From positions 1 to 64,000 of the forward strand of contig CAUYLG010059260.1 in assembly GCA_963573385.1 (NCBI GenBank): a stretch of 64,000 nucleotides of DNA, read 5' to 3'. Every line of letters starts with the position of its first letter. Positions within the stretch are counted from its first letter, which is position 1. This document shows, piece after piece, positions 1 to 14,530 of the stretch. The notes below the pieces were generated by a model, which worked only from the letters and a program-made list of their open reading frames with translations, did no database searches and was not told where the DNA came from. Source of the stretch: Cacajao melanocephalus (taxonomy: Eukaryota > Chordata > Mammalia > Primates > Pitheciidae). The position numbers were made by a program, and so were the translations under genes.

Positions 1-35
1 CTAGCCTGGGCAGTAGAACAAGAATCCTGTTCTCT
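1..35 (+). mobile_element. 3' end of a sense Alu, cut by the window edge
   Basis: The first bases, CTAGCCTGGGCA followed by an ACAAGA-type stretch, match the last part of the Alu right arm. The remainder lies outside the window. Confidence 0.6.
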
Positions 36-140
36 CTCCCTCTTTTTCTTCCTCTTTCTTTCTCTCATACATTCTTTTTCTTTCTTTCTTTCACTCTCAC
101 TTTCTTTCCTCTCTTTTTCTTTCTTTTAAAAAAAAAAAAA
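36..140 (+). repeat. Pyrimidine-rich (TTTC/CTTT)n microsatellite
   Basis: This is an imperfect CT-rich tract with repeated CTTT/TTTC units, followed by a run of A at about 127-140. It directly follows the Alu end, so it probably grew from the Alu tail. Confidence 0.8.
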
Positions 141-1127
141 ACACGCCTCAGTAAATAAAAAGGTTAGAAATAATGCAAGATATTTACTCTAACCACAGTG
201 GAATGAAATTAGAAATCAGTAACAGAAAGAATTTTAGAAAATCACGAATTTGTAGAAATTAAATAACATCCTCCTAAATATCCAACAGCTAAAAGAAGAA
301 ATAAAAAGGGGAATTGGAAAATAATTTGAAATGAATGAAAATGTTGACACATCATACCACAACTTAAGTGATATAGTTAAAATTGTGCTTAGAGAGCACA
401 TGTAGTTGTAATGCCTATAAAAAAAAAAAAGTTCTCAATAGCTTAAACTTCCACTTTTAAAACACTGGAAAAAATAAGAGCAAACTAAACCTAAAGCAAG
501 CATAAGAAAGGAAACAATAAATATTAGAGTAGAAATTAACTAGAGAATAGGAAAACAATAGAGAAATTTAATGAAACCAAAAGTTGGTTTATTGAAGAGG
601 TCAACAAATCTGACAAACCTTTAGAACAACCAAGGAAAAAAATTACTAGACTCAGAAATGAAAGAGGGGATATTATTACTTACCTTACAGAAATAGAAAG
701 TATTATAAAGAAATGTTATAAATAATTATAAGCTGATAAATTAGATAATAGATGAAATAAAATAGACAAATTCATAGAAAGATCGTAGTAACTGATACTG
801 ATTCAAGGAATAGATAATCTGAATAGACCTATAGCAAGTGAAGACATTGAATTAATAATCAAAGAAATATTCTCAAAGGAAAGCCCAGGTCCAGATGGCT
901 TCATCACTGAATTCTATCAAACATTTAAAGAAAAATTAATCCTAATTTTTTGTAAGCTTTTATTAAAAAAAAAAAAGAAGATGAGTGAACATGTCCCAGC
1001 TTAAGAGGCCAGTATTACCCTGATACCAAAACCAGATAAATCTATCACACAAGAAAACTACAGACCAATATCTCTTATAAATATGGATGCAAAAATTTCC
1101 AACAAAATACTATCAAACCAAATCCAA

Positions 1128-1290
1128 TTAGCCAGACATTGTGGTGCTCATGTGTAGTGCCAGCTTCTTGGGAGGCTGAGGTGAGAGAGTTGCTTGACTC
1201 CAGGCATTTCAAGACTGCAGTGAGTTATGATTGTGTCATTGCATTCCAGCCTGGGGACAGAGCAAGACCCCATCTCTAAAACAAACAAAA
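1128..1290 (+). mobile_element. Partial Alu / FLAM-like monomer, sense
   Basis: This reads TTAGCCAGACATTGTGGTGC through GGAGGCTGAGG to CAGCCTGGGGACAGAGCAAG and an A-rich tail. It lacks the first arm and is diverged, which suggests an old AluJ or free right-type monomer inserted into the L1. Confidence 0.7.
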
Positions 1291-2832
1291 TGAAACAAAA
1301 TCCAGCAACATATAGAAAGAATTACACTCCATGACCAAGTGGGAGTTATCCCAGAATTGTGAGCTTGGTTTAACCTCAGTAGGAAGAAAACAGAAATGTG
1401 ATCATCTCAACAGACTGAGAAAAAGCATTTGACAAAATCCAACACCTATTTATAATAAAAACACTCATTGAACTAGGAATAGAAGATAATTTCCTCAACC
1501 TGATAAAAGGCATCTACAAAAATTCACAGCTAATGTTATACTTAATAGTGAAAGACTGGATACTTCCCCCCTTAAGATCAGTAACAAGACAAGGACACTC
1601 TTGCCACTTCCATTCAATATTGGAGGGTCTATTCAGGGCAATTATTCAGGAAAAAGAAATAAAAGTCTTCCAGATTGGAAAGAAAGAAGTAAAACTATAT
1701 TTTCAGATGACACAATTTGTATATGAAAAATCCCAAGGCATTCAGTAAAAAACTATTAGAACTAGTAAATAAGTTCAGCAAGGTTACAAGATACAAAATC
1801 AATAAACAAAAATCAATTGTATTTCCTTGCACTTAAAATGAACAATTTGAAAATGGAATTAAGAAAACAATTCCATTTACAATAGTATAAAAAGAATAAA
1901 ATGCTTGGGATTAAATTTAATGAAAAAAGCATAAAACTTATACTCTGAAAACTATAAAGCATTGTTGAAAGAAATGAAAGATATAAGTAAATGAAAAAAT
2001 ATCTCATGTTCATTGATTAGAAGACTTAATATGGTTAGGATGGCAGTACTCCTCAAACCTTTGATCTACAAATCCAGTATATCTCTGTGAGAATCCCAAC
2101 TGGATTCTTTGTAGAAGTTGACAAACTGATTTTAAAATTCATGTGGAATTTCAGGAGATGCAGAATAGCCAAAATAATGTTTAAGGAGAACAAAGTTGGA
2201 AGACTCATACTATCCAATTTCAAAACTTAACACAAAGCAACAGTAATTAAGATAGTGTGATACTGGCATAAGGATATGATATGATCATATGATCAATGGA
2301 ATGGAATTATGACTTCATAAATATACCCATGTGTCTGTCTGTGGTCAACATATTTTTGACAAGAGTGCCAGTATCATTTAATGGGGAAATAATTGAATTT
2401 TCAACAAATGGTGCTGGGACAACTGGATAGTCATATGCAAAAGAATAATGCTGGAACCTTACCTTACACTAAATTAAAAATGCATAAGTTGGCCATCATC
2501 AAAATAAAAAATTTTTGTGCATCAAAATGACAGTCAAGAAATGAAAAGACAAACCACAAAATGGGAGAAAATATTTGCAAATCATTTATCTGATAAGGGA
2601 GGTGTATCTGCAATCTATAAAGAACTCTTACAACCCAATAATAAAAAGACAGGTCAATTAAAAACGTGCAAAGGATTTGAAGACATTTCTTCAATAATAT
2701 ATACAGATGGCCAATAAGCACACAAAAAGATGCTTGACATAATTAGTCATCAGGGAAGTGTAAATCAAAACCACAATGAGATACTACTTCTTATCCCTAG
2801 AATGCTCTAGAATGGCTATAATCAAAAACTCT

Positions 2833-3148
<316 letters not shown>

Positions 3149-3837
3149 ACACACCCTCTGATAATAACAAATGTTAGCAAGGATATGGAGAGGTCAGAAT
3201 GCTCATACGTGGCTGCAGGAGTGTAAAATGGTATAACTACTTTGGCATATAGTCTGACAGTTCCTCAAATAGTTAGACATAGAATTGCTGTATGACCTAG
3301 TAATTCAGCTCTTCGGTATATACTCAAGAGCTATGAAAACATATGTCTACATAAAATGTCCATATATTGTACACAAATGTTTGCCACAACATTATTTATA
3401 ATAACCAAAAGGTGGAAACTACCCAACTTTCCATCAACTGATGAATGAATAGAAAAAAATGTGATATCTTCATATAATGGAATAATATTTATTTGGCCAT
3501 AAAAAGGAATGACATGCTGATGTGTGTTACAACATGGGGGTACCTTGAAAACATTTTGCTAAGTAAAAGAAGCCAGTAACCAAATACCACCTGTTATTTG
3601 GTTTCATTTATTTGAAAAGTCCAGAATAGGCAAACCTTTAGAGACAGAAAGTAGATTAGTTGTTGCTTAGAGTTAGAATGGAAGGGGTATAAGAGAGTTA
3701 TATCAAATAGGTACAGAGGTTTTTTTTTTGAGACAATGGAAATGTTCTAAAATTGTGGTGTTGGTTGTACATATCTATATACTAAATGATAATATACTAA
3801 AAACCATTGAATTATACACTTTATATTTTATTTTATC

Positions 3838-4129
<292 letters not shown>

Positions 4130-4329
4130 TGAATCATACACTTTAAATAGACAAATTGTATGGTATGTTGGAAAAAAAAAAGACAACTGAAGAGTGAGTG
4201 TTTTATAAAACACTCAAGCAAGTAGGTTTTTACTTGCTTGAAGTAAACATTAAAGGGAATGACCATGACAGAGTGTGAACATCAACCCTGGTGGTATTAG
4301 GGAAGCTGAAGTAGGAGGATCTGGTGTAC

Positions 4330-4440
4330 CACTTGGTATTCACTCATTTGTGCATTCAACAAACTTTTGCTGTTTGTGCCTTTTACTAAACACTGAGAAC
4401 AGGAAGATTCACAAGACACAAAGCTATCTTCAAGGAGCCT
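4330..4440 (-). mobile_element. L2 3' end fragment, antisense (diverged)
   Basis: CATTCAACAAACTTTTGCTG followed by an ACTAAACACTGAGAACAG-type stretch matches the reverse complement of the L2 3' end, with its TTGTTGAATGAATG terminus. It is strongly diverged. Confidence 0.5.
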
Positions 4441-4489
4441 GAAATTTAGTCATTCCAAAATTCATGTATCTAATGCAAAGAGAATTTTG

Positions 4490-4615
4490 CCTACTAGAGT
4501 ATAAACTCCTAAGGGCAGAGCTTTATCTGTTTCATTCACAGCTGTATCTGCAGGAACTGTAACAATGTCTGGTACTTAGTAGATGCCTAAATGAATACTT
4601 GTTGAATAAATGATG
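4490..4615 (+). mobile_element. L2 3' end fragment, sense
   Basis: ATAAACTCCTAAGGGCAGAG, then TATCTGTTTCATTCACAGCTG, TGTCTGGTACTTAGTAGATG and TTGTTGAATAAATGA match the L2 3' terminus in order. Confidence 0.7.
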
Positions 4616-5289
4616 ATGTTAAGCATATCACAGCATCTGTTACCAACCCTGAACATTGTTTGAGCATCAAAGATGCAGAACTAGGAAGGTAGGGCCTTTA
4701 TTTTTGAGGGAGCCCAATAAGGCATGGCTCCAGCAGAAGCTGAACAACCACCAATTAGAAGGTGAATGAGAGCACTGATTTTCATCAGGGATGGGCATGC
4801 TTAGATGTCACCAGGTGACACACACTAACATCCAGGAACTACCAGACTGCATGATCTTTCAAGTTCCACTGATCCCAAACATCTTTGCTTTTGGGATTCT
4901 CATCCTAAAGACAGAAGCAAAGCCACTAAAAATCAAACTCCCATCCCCTGACAAAAATATCATCCAGTGGTTGCTGTTAACCCTGGGCTTCCTAAGGCAG
5001 GTCTTTAGGGAACCTGTGATTGCAAAGTACTGCATGTATCCCCAGCAAGACCTGTTCTTATCAATCAAGTTGAACAGGATACAGAGTTTGTATCTCACAG
5101 ACAGCCTGGTGGGTGAAATTTCCATTTTCTTCTGACTCAGTAGGAGCATTAGGCTTTATGTTCTGATCTTCTCAGGATTCATTTATGACCCTTGCTCTTG
5201 GCACCATTGTCAGCATTAAACTAGACCCAAAGGAGAGAGGAATGTGCTTTGAACTCAGCTCTAGTGAAGCTAGTACATGTCTCTAAGGC

Positions 5290-5455
5290 AGCAGTTGTGC
5301 ACTCTGACTGCCCACTAGAGTCACCTGGGAAGCTTTTTAAAAATGCCAAAAATAAATCCTATGGGTTTCACTCTAGATTCTGATTTAACTGTACTGTAGT
5401 GACTCAGGAAATCTGTACCAGGCTGAGAACCAGGTTGAAAATCACTACTGGTCCA
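5290..5455 (+). mobile_element. MER5-like DNA transposon fragment, diverged
   Basis: GTCACCTGGGAAGC, TTCTGATTTAACTG and the GAGAACCAGGTTGAAAATCAC end resemble the MER5A class of short hAT elements. Assignment is by pattern only. Confidence 0.5.
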
Positions 5456-5536
5456 GGATGAAGGAAATAAGCTGATTGGCATTAGCCCTGAGGTCAAACT
5501 CTAAAGTTACCAAATAATTAGCCTGTGGATTTGGAA

Positions 5537-6200
<664 letters not shown>

Positions 6201-7259
6201 AGAAGATGCAGATGTTTCTCCAGTGTCAAGAGTCTTCAGGGAGAAAGCATGCCTGTCTTTTACTCCCTACTCCTTACTCCCCACCCCAGCCTTTCTAGAT
6301 ACCCCATTTGCTTTTACCCACCATCTCTAATCAGCCATGTTTGGGGATTGGTTCCTATTCAAACAGGAAACACAGGGAAGCCCCTTGGCTTAGGCAGTCT
6401 TCTCAGTATTGCTATAATGCACACATGACCTGGTTCCCTTCTGCAAGGCTCCTCTGAGCTGACCAGCAGGGCTTGGCTGATGACTCAGATTTCTGACTCA
6501 TGGTTGGCCCTGCCTGGCTCAACCATCCATCTTGATTACTTATCCCCTTCAGGCCCCAGATTTCCCTCCTTTCCTCTCTCCTGGTTCTCTACCCACAATC
6601 CTGGGACCTTCTCTTTTCTGGCTTCTGTCCACTGCTCTCCGAGGTCCTTTGTCAGCATGTTCCTTAACTCAGGCTATTTGCTGTGTCCTCTTGGTGCTTG
6701 CGTCCTGAGCCCTCTTGCTCAGTTGACCAGCCACTTATACACACTCATCTATGGCCACTACCTGCTCTCTGTCAGGTCTGCAGTTGCCAAGCAGTTAATT
6801 TGTCTGAAATTCAGCCAAAGCTGACTTACTCCTTTCTTTGAAGTCTCCTGCAGGTGAATGGAAGGCATGAAATGGTCTGTGAAACCTAGTATGTCAGATG
6901 AGATATGTACATGAAAAGTCTTGAACTGTAAAGCAGAACAGAAATATGAAGTGTCGATAATAAGCAGTGACAATGCCATGTGGGGACAGCATGGTAGCCA
7001 GCCAGGAGTACCAGATGAAGGACAGAGACTGATTGCAGACATTACAGGCAAGATGTTTGCAAGTCAGGAAACTGAAAAGGTGCAAGAGGTCAGGACCAGA
7101 TGGGCAGATGGGAAGGGAGCAGTACAAAAAGCAGAAGTCACCATCCCTTACACAGTCAGAGGCATGGAAATGAGGAAAAGCTAAAGGATTTTCTTCCTCA
7201 AGTCCTTTCAGCTCTACTTTCAAAATATATCCAGAATGTGGCCTCTTATTGCCACCTCT

Positions 7260-7920
7260 ATGGCTACCTCCTTGATCTAAGCTAACATCAGCTCCTGCCT
7301 GGACTGCCACAGTACCTCCTACCCAGTCTCTCTCCCTCCACCTTTGCTCCCCAGCAGTCCATTCTGAACCCATGGCCTGAGTGATCCTGCCTAAAGTTGA
7401 GGTCCGTTACATCATGTCACTCATCCGCTTAAAATGCCTTAATGTCGTCCTGTTCTTTGCACAATGAAAGCCAAAGTCTCTTCCCATGGCTTACCGGGCT
7501 CCAATAGACTGAACCCCACTTACCTTTCACATCTCAGCCTTTACAGCTTATTCATTTGTTCTGGTCATCCTGGGATTCTTGCTGTTTCTTAACCCATCAA
7601 AGACATTCCTGCCTCATGGCCTTGCCCCTGCTGCTCCTCTTCCTGCAGGTAGCCACATGGTTCACTGACTTTCTTCTTTCAGGGCCAACCTCAGGTGTCA
7701 CCCTGCCCTGGCTTCTCTTATCTTACGTAGTGCTCTCTAATCCCATCATGTACTGTCTCTTTCCCAAGCACACTGAAATAAACATATAGTAAATATTTAT
7801 TAATTTATCGTCTGACTCTTCTACTAAAAGGTAAGCTCTGCGAGCATAGGAATTTTGTCTGTTTTGTACCTTGCTTGCACAATGTCTTGTATTGTTGAAT
7901 TAATGAATGGATGAATAAAC
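7260..7920 (+). mobile_element. L2 fragment with 3' end, sense
   Basis: The order CATCATGTCACTCATCCGCT, AATGAAAGCCAAAGTCTC, CCTCATGGCCTTGCCCCTGC, AGGTGTCACCCTG, GTAAGCTCTGCGAGCATAGG and a TTGTTGAATTAATGAATG terminus follows the L2 3' region. An open frame at 7556-7789 is a by-product of it. Confidence 0.72.
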
Positions 7921-8334
7921 ATATAGGATAACATATTTAAGACTTCAGCTATAAGGCAAGATATTGATGAAAGCAAAGTGTAGCCTTAATCCTGAACTTT
8001 CTTGCAGTTCTATGGAGACAATGACCTGTTCCTTAGGGCAGCTGGCCTGGGGTTTACAGGTAGAGATTATTGCTCCAAGTGGGGAGGGGGCAAGAGAGGT
8101 CAACCTGTCAGACCCCTGCCCGTTCCGGAACTAGGCTATTCTGGAAAACCCAAGAGCAAGTCGAGGGCCCAATGGGAAAGCTTCAGAGATGAAAGCATGC
8201 TTATTGAGTTCTCTCTCCAGTGGCCCTTTTTCTCTGGGCTGTAATTTTTAGATCTTCAGTAGAAATTTCTCATCGTCTTCCCTCGAGGGAGAGGGAAGTA
8301 CCCCAGCTGTTGCATTTACAGCAAGGTAAAACAG

Positions 8335-8565
8335 CTGGGGCAGTAGGTGCTAATTGTAGCTCTGCACTTCCTTCTTAGTAGTGTGATCCTAGGCAGGTTA
8401 TTTAAATTTCTCAGAACCTTACCACCTCATCTGTAAATAGGGGATAATGGTGGTGCCTTTGTCAGGGATGGCATAAGGGTGAAATGTGTTTGCGCATTTT
8501 AGGCACAACATTTGGCATGCTGTTATGTTTGCAAGTGTTCGGCTATTGTGAAGATCAGGAGTGTT
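8335..8565 (+). mobile_element. MIR SINE, sense
   Basis: AGTGTGATCCTAGGCAGGTT, ATTTCTCAGAACCTTACC, CTCATCTGTAAATAGGGG follow the MIR core and 3' region. Confidence 0.75.
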
Positions 8566-8614
8566 ATAAGAAATAGTTCTTGTTCAGGGTAAGCTCCTCA
8601 GGGTTCCTAAGAGC

Positions 8615-8770
8615 TTCTCAAACATTAGTGTGAATACCTATCACCTGGGACAATTTTGTTAAAATGCAGATTCTGATTCAGGAAGTTGGGGAAGGGCCGG
8701 AAATACTGTATTTCTAACCAGCTCCTAGGTGAAGCTGGTGTCACAGATCAAGCTCTGAGTAGTCGGGCCC
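8615..8770 (+). mobile_element. MER5A-like element, sense
   Basis: GCTTCTCAAACATTAGTGTG, TCACCTGGGACAATTTTGTT, GATTCTGATTCAGGAAG and CTAGGTGAAGCTGGTGTC follow MER5A in order. Confidence 0.7.
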
Positions 8771-10239
8771 TGTTTTAAAAAAGGAGGGAGTGGTTTGGGG
8801 ATAAAATGCTGATAAATTTCCCAGAAGTCTTAGTGGCTCTAATTTCAACCTTAAAGGTAGCCTAAAGTTACTACATCCTAACCAAGAAAAGCTGCATTTT
8901 TCCCCTAATCACTTGCCTCACTGGTGTCCCTGAATTTGATTCCAGCTGTACCCATCCTTCCCTACCATTTCAATTTTGCAACGATGCCTCATACATAAAA
9001 ATTTACCCTGCCCAAGAAGGTTTACTCAGAGCTGAGAAAGGAGAAAGAGAGGAGCTTCTCTTTTTTCTTAAACCTGTTCCTAGGTTTCCTGTGGCCTTTG
9101 GACATATGGCCAGACGCCTGTTTTCATGGCTGCTTAATGATTTGTAAAGCAATTGCTGGAGGAAACATTGCTAAGGCAAGCCAGGCCAGAGGGACAGGAC
9201 TCATGAGCCAATGTTATCTTTGCTGAGCACCGGGGCTATTCCTGTTCCTTTTCTCTCTCCATCCGGCAGTGACAGATGGCTTCCACATGGTTTGACCTAC
9301 TGTTTGGTCAGACCTGATCTGATAGTCATCAATCAGCTGCCCCGTTTGGCCCCCCAGAGGGCACCCTGTGGGTCATGGGAGGCAGAAGTTGGAGGTTTCC
9401 TTTAGAGCTCATCACATCTCCTAGCTATTGTAGTATAGTTTCAAGCATGCACAGTTCTTATTCCAGATGTTACTATCCCAGTATCCATATGTTTTGAGGT
9501 GGGATCAGCAGGTTTACATGGTAATGCTAAACTAATTAATCATAAACTAATGATTTAACAGCTTTAGGACCCAAAGTGAGTTTGATACTGGCAAAGATGT
9601 AAGTAATACATATGGTGTTATTAAGCTGGAGAAAGAAAGTGAGGCTGAGCTTTTTCCATTGCTTTGACACAATCTATTTTCTTACTGATTCTGAGTGTTA
9701 CTCACAAGGTCTCTGAAAACTGAATGAGAAAATCTCCAAATACTATTCTTCAACACTTCCTTTGAGATTGACGAATAAAAACTTAAGTTAATATAAGCTG
9801 CAGGGCACTAGAAAAAGGTAGCAATAAGCAGAGAGGCCATGTGGAGAGGAAATCAAGATGCCAGGGTTCTAGTCTCATTCTTCCTCTTTCTTTGAATATG
9901 TTGCTTGACTGATATCACACACATTAGATAGATACAAGCAATGGCTGGGTTCCTTTTTTTATTTCCTAACTATAAAATGAGATTGTTGCATGAACTTGGC
10001 TTCTAAAAACTTTAAATAAAGTGATTTTATATTATTTTCCTTAGAAAAGCAGTTTTGGTCATTAGAACCTACTTATTCTACTATATGTAAATGGTATTTC
10101 ACTTAAAAATATATATATACATTTTTGCTGAAGTCAAAAGAGATGGGGAAATTTGAGTAATTTCAGCTTTGATGGAGTGCAACCCAGATAAATGTATTAA
10201 AGATATATTAAAATTATTTTTAAAATTAAAAATACCAAA

Positions 10240-10360
10240 TGCCTGTAATCCCAGCAATTTGGGAGGCTGAGGAGAGAGGATTGCTTGAGCCCAGGAGTTA
10301 GCATTCAACTTAGGCAGCATAGCTAGACTCCATCTATAAGAAAAAGTAAATTTAAAAAAC
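10240..10360 (+). mobile_element. Alu left-arm fragment, sense (old)
   Basis: TGCCTGTAATCCCAGCAATT, GGATTGCTTGAGCCCAGGAG and TAGACTCCATCTATAAG followed by A-rich sequence fit an AluJ or FLAM left monomer. Confidence 0.72.
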
Positions 10361-10595
10361 CAAATCTGTTAAAGTTAAAAATACCAATAAACTCCTAGCA
10401 TTATTTATAGTGAGGAAGAAAGAAACTAGAAACAACAACTTGCCTGAATAAAAAGAGTGAGTTGATAAAAGTAGGAGTTTGAACATAAATTCCCTAACTC
10501 CATCAGGTGTTTTGACATCTGATATTTTGATTATTAACTTCAGTGGGGAGGGAGAGTCTCTTCTGTATAGTTTTAATAACCTGTTTCTCTCTGAT

Positions 10596-10655
10596 TATAT
10601 TATATATAAATTATATATATATAATATATATATACAAAACATATATATATACCAA
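10596..10655 (+). repeat. TA-rich simple repeat
   Basis: An interrupted (TA)n tract is strongly self-complementary. An open frame through it is repeat translation only. Confidence 0.8.
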
Positions 10656-10758
10656 AATTATTTTTTAACGTTTCTATGTATAAGAGAATAGAGATAAGAA
10701 AAAGATCCTGCAGAAAAATTCCCACCATCATGTATAACTGGTACAAAATAAGCATTCA

Positions 10759-11130
<372 letters not shown>

Positions 11131-13319
11131 TTATATTTTGTATTAGCTTTTTGGTTGAGCATTTGATTTTCATTTGACCTTAATGATTTTGCTGAGTACC
11201 TTGGCTCTCAGCTGGTTGTTTGCCTGGCCTCCCTCCCTTGGCTCTTGGATTTGGAGAGTCAAGGTCTCAAGAGCTTGTCGAGAGGACAAAGCCCCTTTAG
11301 GAAAAGTGTCCCCTAAGTGGCAGTTATACCTTGCCTCCTCTGATGATCTGACAGGCAGATCACATCTTTCATTTTCGTAATAATGATTAAAAAGTTGTAG
11401 CCTCATTAATTGGAAAGGAATTGAGAACCCTGTGCTCAGGACTTGTTCCTTGCAGAGATGAAACAGCTCTTTGATGAGCTCCCTCTGCCTCTCTCAAGCT
11501 GATGACAAGTCATATTGCCCATAGACCACAAAGTGAAGAACCCCAACACCCAGCATGGGGAGGAGGCTTCTGTCACCTTTTGTATACAGTTCCTGATAAG
11601 GAGAAGGATCTGTTTCCTCGTATGAGGACAAGATGGCCCCACTTCTGAGTGCTCTGGATGTTACTAACACATGCCAAGTTAGTGGAGGCACCCCAAGAAG
11701 ACTATCTCAGGAGACAAAGATCCTATTTTTCCAACTTAAGGTATGGAAGGACTTTGTATTGAAAGAGCATGGCACAGAAAGCACCTTATTGCTGATTCTG
11801 AATCCTCCGATCTCTCTGGGTCAAGGAAAAACTCATAGACAATTCTGGGCTCCAGACTTTTAACTCCTAGGGGAAGAGTGTCTGCAGCAGAGGGTTTGTG
11901 GCATGTAGGGCATAGCCTGTAAGTGGGTAAGGCAGCATTAACAGCTATAGTAGGAAATAGTAGGAACCTTGTATTGTGCTCTCTGTGAAAGATAATGAGA
12001 CTTTGCTTATTTTGCCTCTTGTTGGAATTGTTGATAGATTTTCTTTTTTTTACTAACGGTTTATTTGGTATGCACTTCACTTGGGGGCTTAATGCCAATC
12101 TCCTGGAACTGAATGAGGAAAAAGATAAGACATTCTTTACACTGTTGGTTCTGTACCAGGCAACTGGTTGGATGCTTTATGTTATCTCATGTAATCCACA
12201 GAGAGAGTGTCTAATTCAGAGTGGGGCCTATGACCACAGGAGTGTAAAGATCACCTCTGCTTTTAGGAGTGAAGTGAATGGAATTCAAATAATACCCTCT
12301 CTTGGCAATTATCTTCTCTTATAATCAGCCCCTGACACATAGTTTAAGATTACCAAAATGACAACTTGGATCAACTGATTATTTCTAGAATAACCAGTAT
12401 CTCTTTCAGTATACCACATAAGAAATCACAAAGGAAAATTTAGCTAAGATTTTCAATGGAAAGCTATCATTATCTTGTTTTTCTAGCCATTAGGCATAAG
12501 CCAGGAATCAGGTTGGAAGTAGGAGCCCTTTGGGCAGGGCTGAAAACTTTGATCAAGATTCTGCCAAGCAGTTTTTCACGACAATGACTCTGCTCCATCG
12601 ATTTCAGTTAATCATAGCAGGGGACAAGTCCTCAGAAGAAGGGGCTCTCCATCCTGTGATCTCCAGTTAATGACTGCAGAAATGAAAAAAATAAAGAGAA
12701 TTTTGTGGGTAACAAAAGGGAGGGCAGGGTGTCAATATACATGGTTTTTGAGTTACAAAGATTTTGTTGGAATTTAGTTATTTTTCCTATTTATGACCAA
12801 AATGATGGGAGGAGAGGCTTTGGAGGGAGGTAAGATGAGGTAGATGATGCAACAGACCATGCTACAGCTGCATTGCCTCCTGCACGGTAGATTGTGTTTA
12901 TACCTGGACTGTGCCATACTTTGGATAATGATAATAATTTAATAACAGCAGACTGCATATATATTGGGGGTTTAAATTTAATAAATCAGTTTTGAGGTAA
13001 GAATTTAAGAATATACTTATCAAGCTATAATATTAGTCAAGTTACTACCTTCTGGCCAGGGAAGCTGGTTAGTCTGGGCATCTCAGCTAAGTGGAAGGGG
13101 CTGAAGAGGAGAGGGGGAGAAGGGCCTCTGGCCCTTGGTCACCTGGAAGCTGAAGGACTCAAGGGGACCAGCTCCAGCCTTGGTCCTCACGCTACTGGGC
13201 AGTGAGCAAAGCCAGCATGAGGTGCTGAGACATGGACAGCAGGCCTGGGCTACATATGCCTCTGGAGTAGGCAGCACCATGCTCCTGGTCTCCTGGAACT
13301 GATACTAGTTACTCAGAAA

Positions 13320-13450
13320 TGGAATGTCTGAGATCATTAGGTCAACTCCCTCACAGATGAGGAAACTGAGACACAGAGAACTCAAGTGACATCTTAAGTG
13401 AGTGCCAGAGCTAGGACCAAATTCATGGCTTTTGATTCTTGGCCCCGTGA
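13320..13450 (-). mobile_element. MIR SINE, antisense
   Basis: CACAGATGAGGAAACTGAGA, CACAGAGAACTCAAGTGACA and GAGTGCCAGAGCTAGGACC are the reverse complement of the MIR core. Confidence 0.75.
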
Positions 13451-14374
13451 TTTTAATGCCCTTGACTGACAGGCAACTCTGCAAATGGAAGGGCATCGAA
13501 GGTTGGCAGGGAAGAATGGGAGAGCCAGGCAGACGGAAGAGAGTGGAAGGGGCAGCTGGTAGGAAATGGGAACGCTGTAAAGAGCCAAAATATCCATTCC
13601 TCCTCTTGGCTGTGTCCCAAGGAGAAACATAACTTCCAAATGTTCCTAATAGGGACATAAGCAGTCACCCAGAAGAACCACACAAATAGATTGACCAAAG
13701 GCCATGAAGTGTCATTTATGCTTAATGAGTAAGCACTCCTATTTATTCAGACTCCTAATCCAGCTCTTCAGCCTCATTCTTTCCTCTTAAGTCAGGGGAG
13801 ACCTTCCTTGCCATGACTCCCTTCTTATTTGTTGTGTTACTGTCCTTGTACCCACAGACAACTGCAGTTTAGAATCTATCTGCCCATTTCTCTCAGGTTC
13901 TGGGGTAAAGGAGAAAAAGATGATGAACTTGGGTGACGTGACTTGCCTGAAGTGTTTGATATTCTGAAAAGGGGCTATAGGGAAGAACAATGAGCAAATT
14001 CATAAGTCAATATTATATTTATCCCTCTATTGTAAGGGGTACTGCCTCTACTTCATTTGTGAGCCATAATTATTTGTTGGTTTTAGCAAGACATTTCTCT
14101 GCCTGCTGATAAGGAAACAAAAAGGGCATTTACTGTGCTAGTCTAGAATGTGAACTGTAAGCTGTGTTCTTTTTTGTTTGTTTATTTGCTTTTAGTTTTA
14201 ATCTATGATCAGAGGCTTAAAAGTTGAAGGGGACCATGGAGGACTGCTAGTCTCCCCACCCTCTTTCATGCAGGGAGCCTCTTCCCAACAGCCCTGCCTG
14301 TGGTTCAGATCCCTTCCCTCTGAATCCCCACAGGGAGTCACTTCTACCTTTGTGGAAGCACTTGCTTCATTTTG

Positions 14375-14530
14375 CCTTAAATTATAGTTATTTGAGGACT
14401 TAAGTCTCAGCTGTGAGCTACTGCGGGCAGGGGGTAGGTGGGCAGGAATCCTATCTCATTCCTCTTTGATCTCCTCAATACAGAGCCTGGCCCACTCTCC
14501 ATAAATATTTGAATGAGTGACAAGGTGTTA
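14375..14530 (+). mobile_element. L2/L3-like 3' end fragment, sense
   Basis: ATTATAGTTATTTGAGGACT, CTGTGAGCTACTGCGGGCAG, CAGAGCCTGGCCCACTCTCC and AATATTTGAATGAGTGA follow an ancient LINE terminus. Confidence 0.5.
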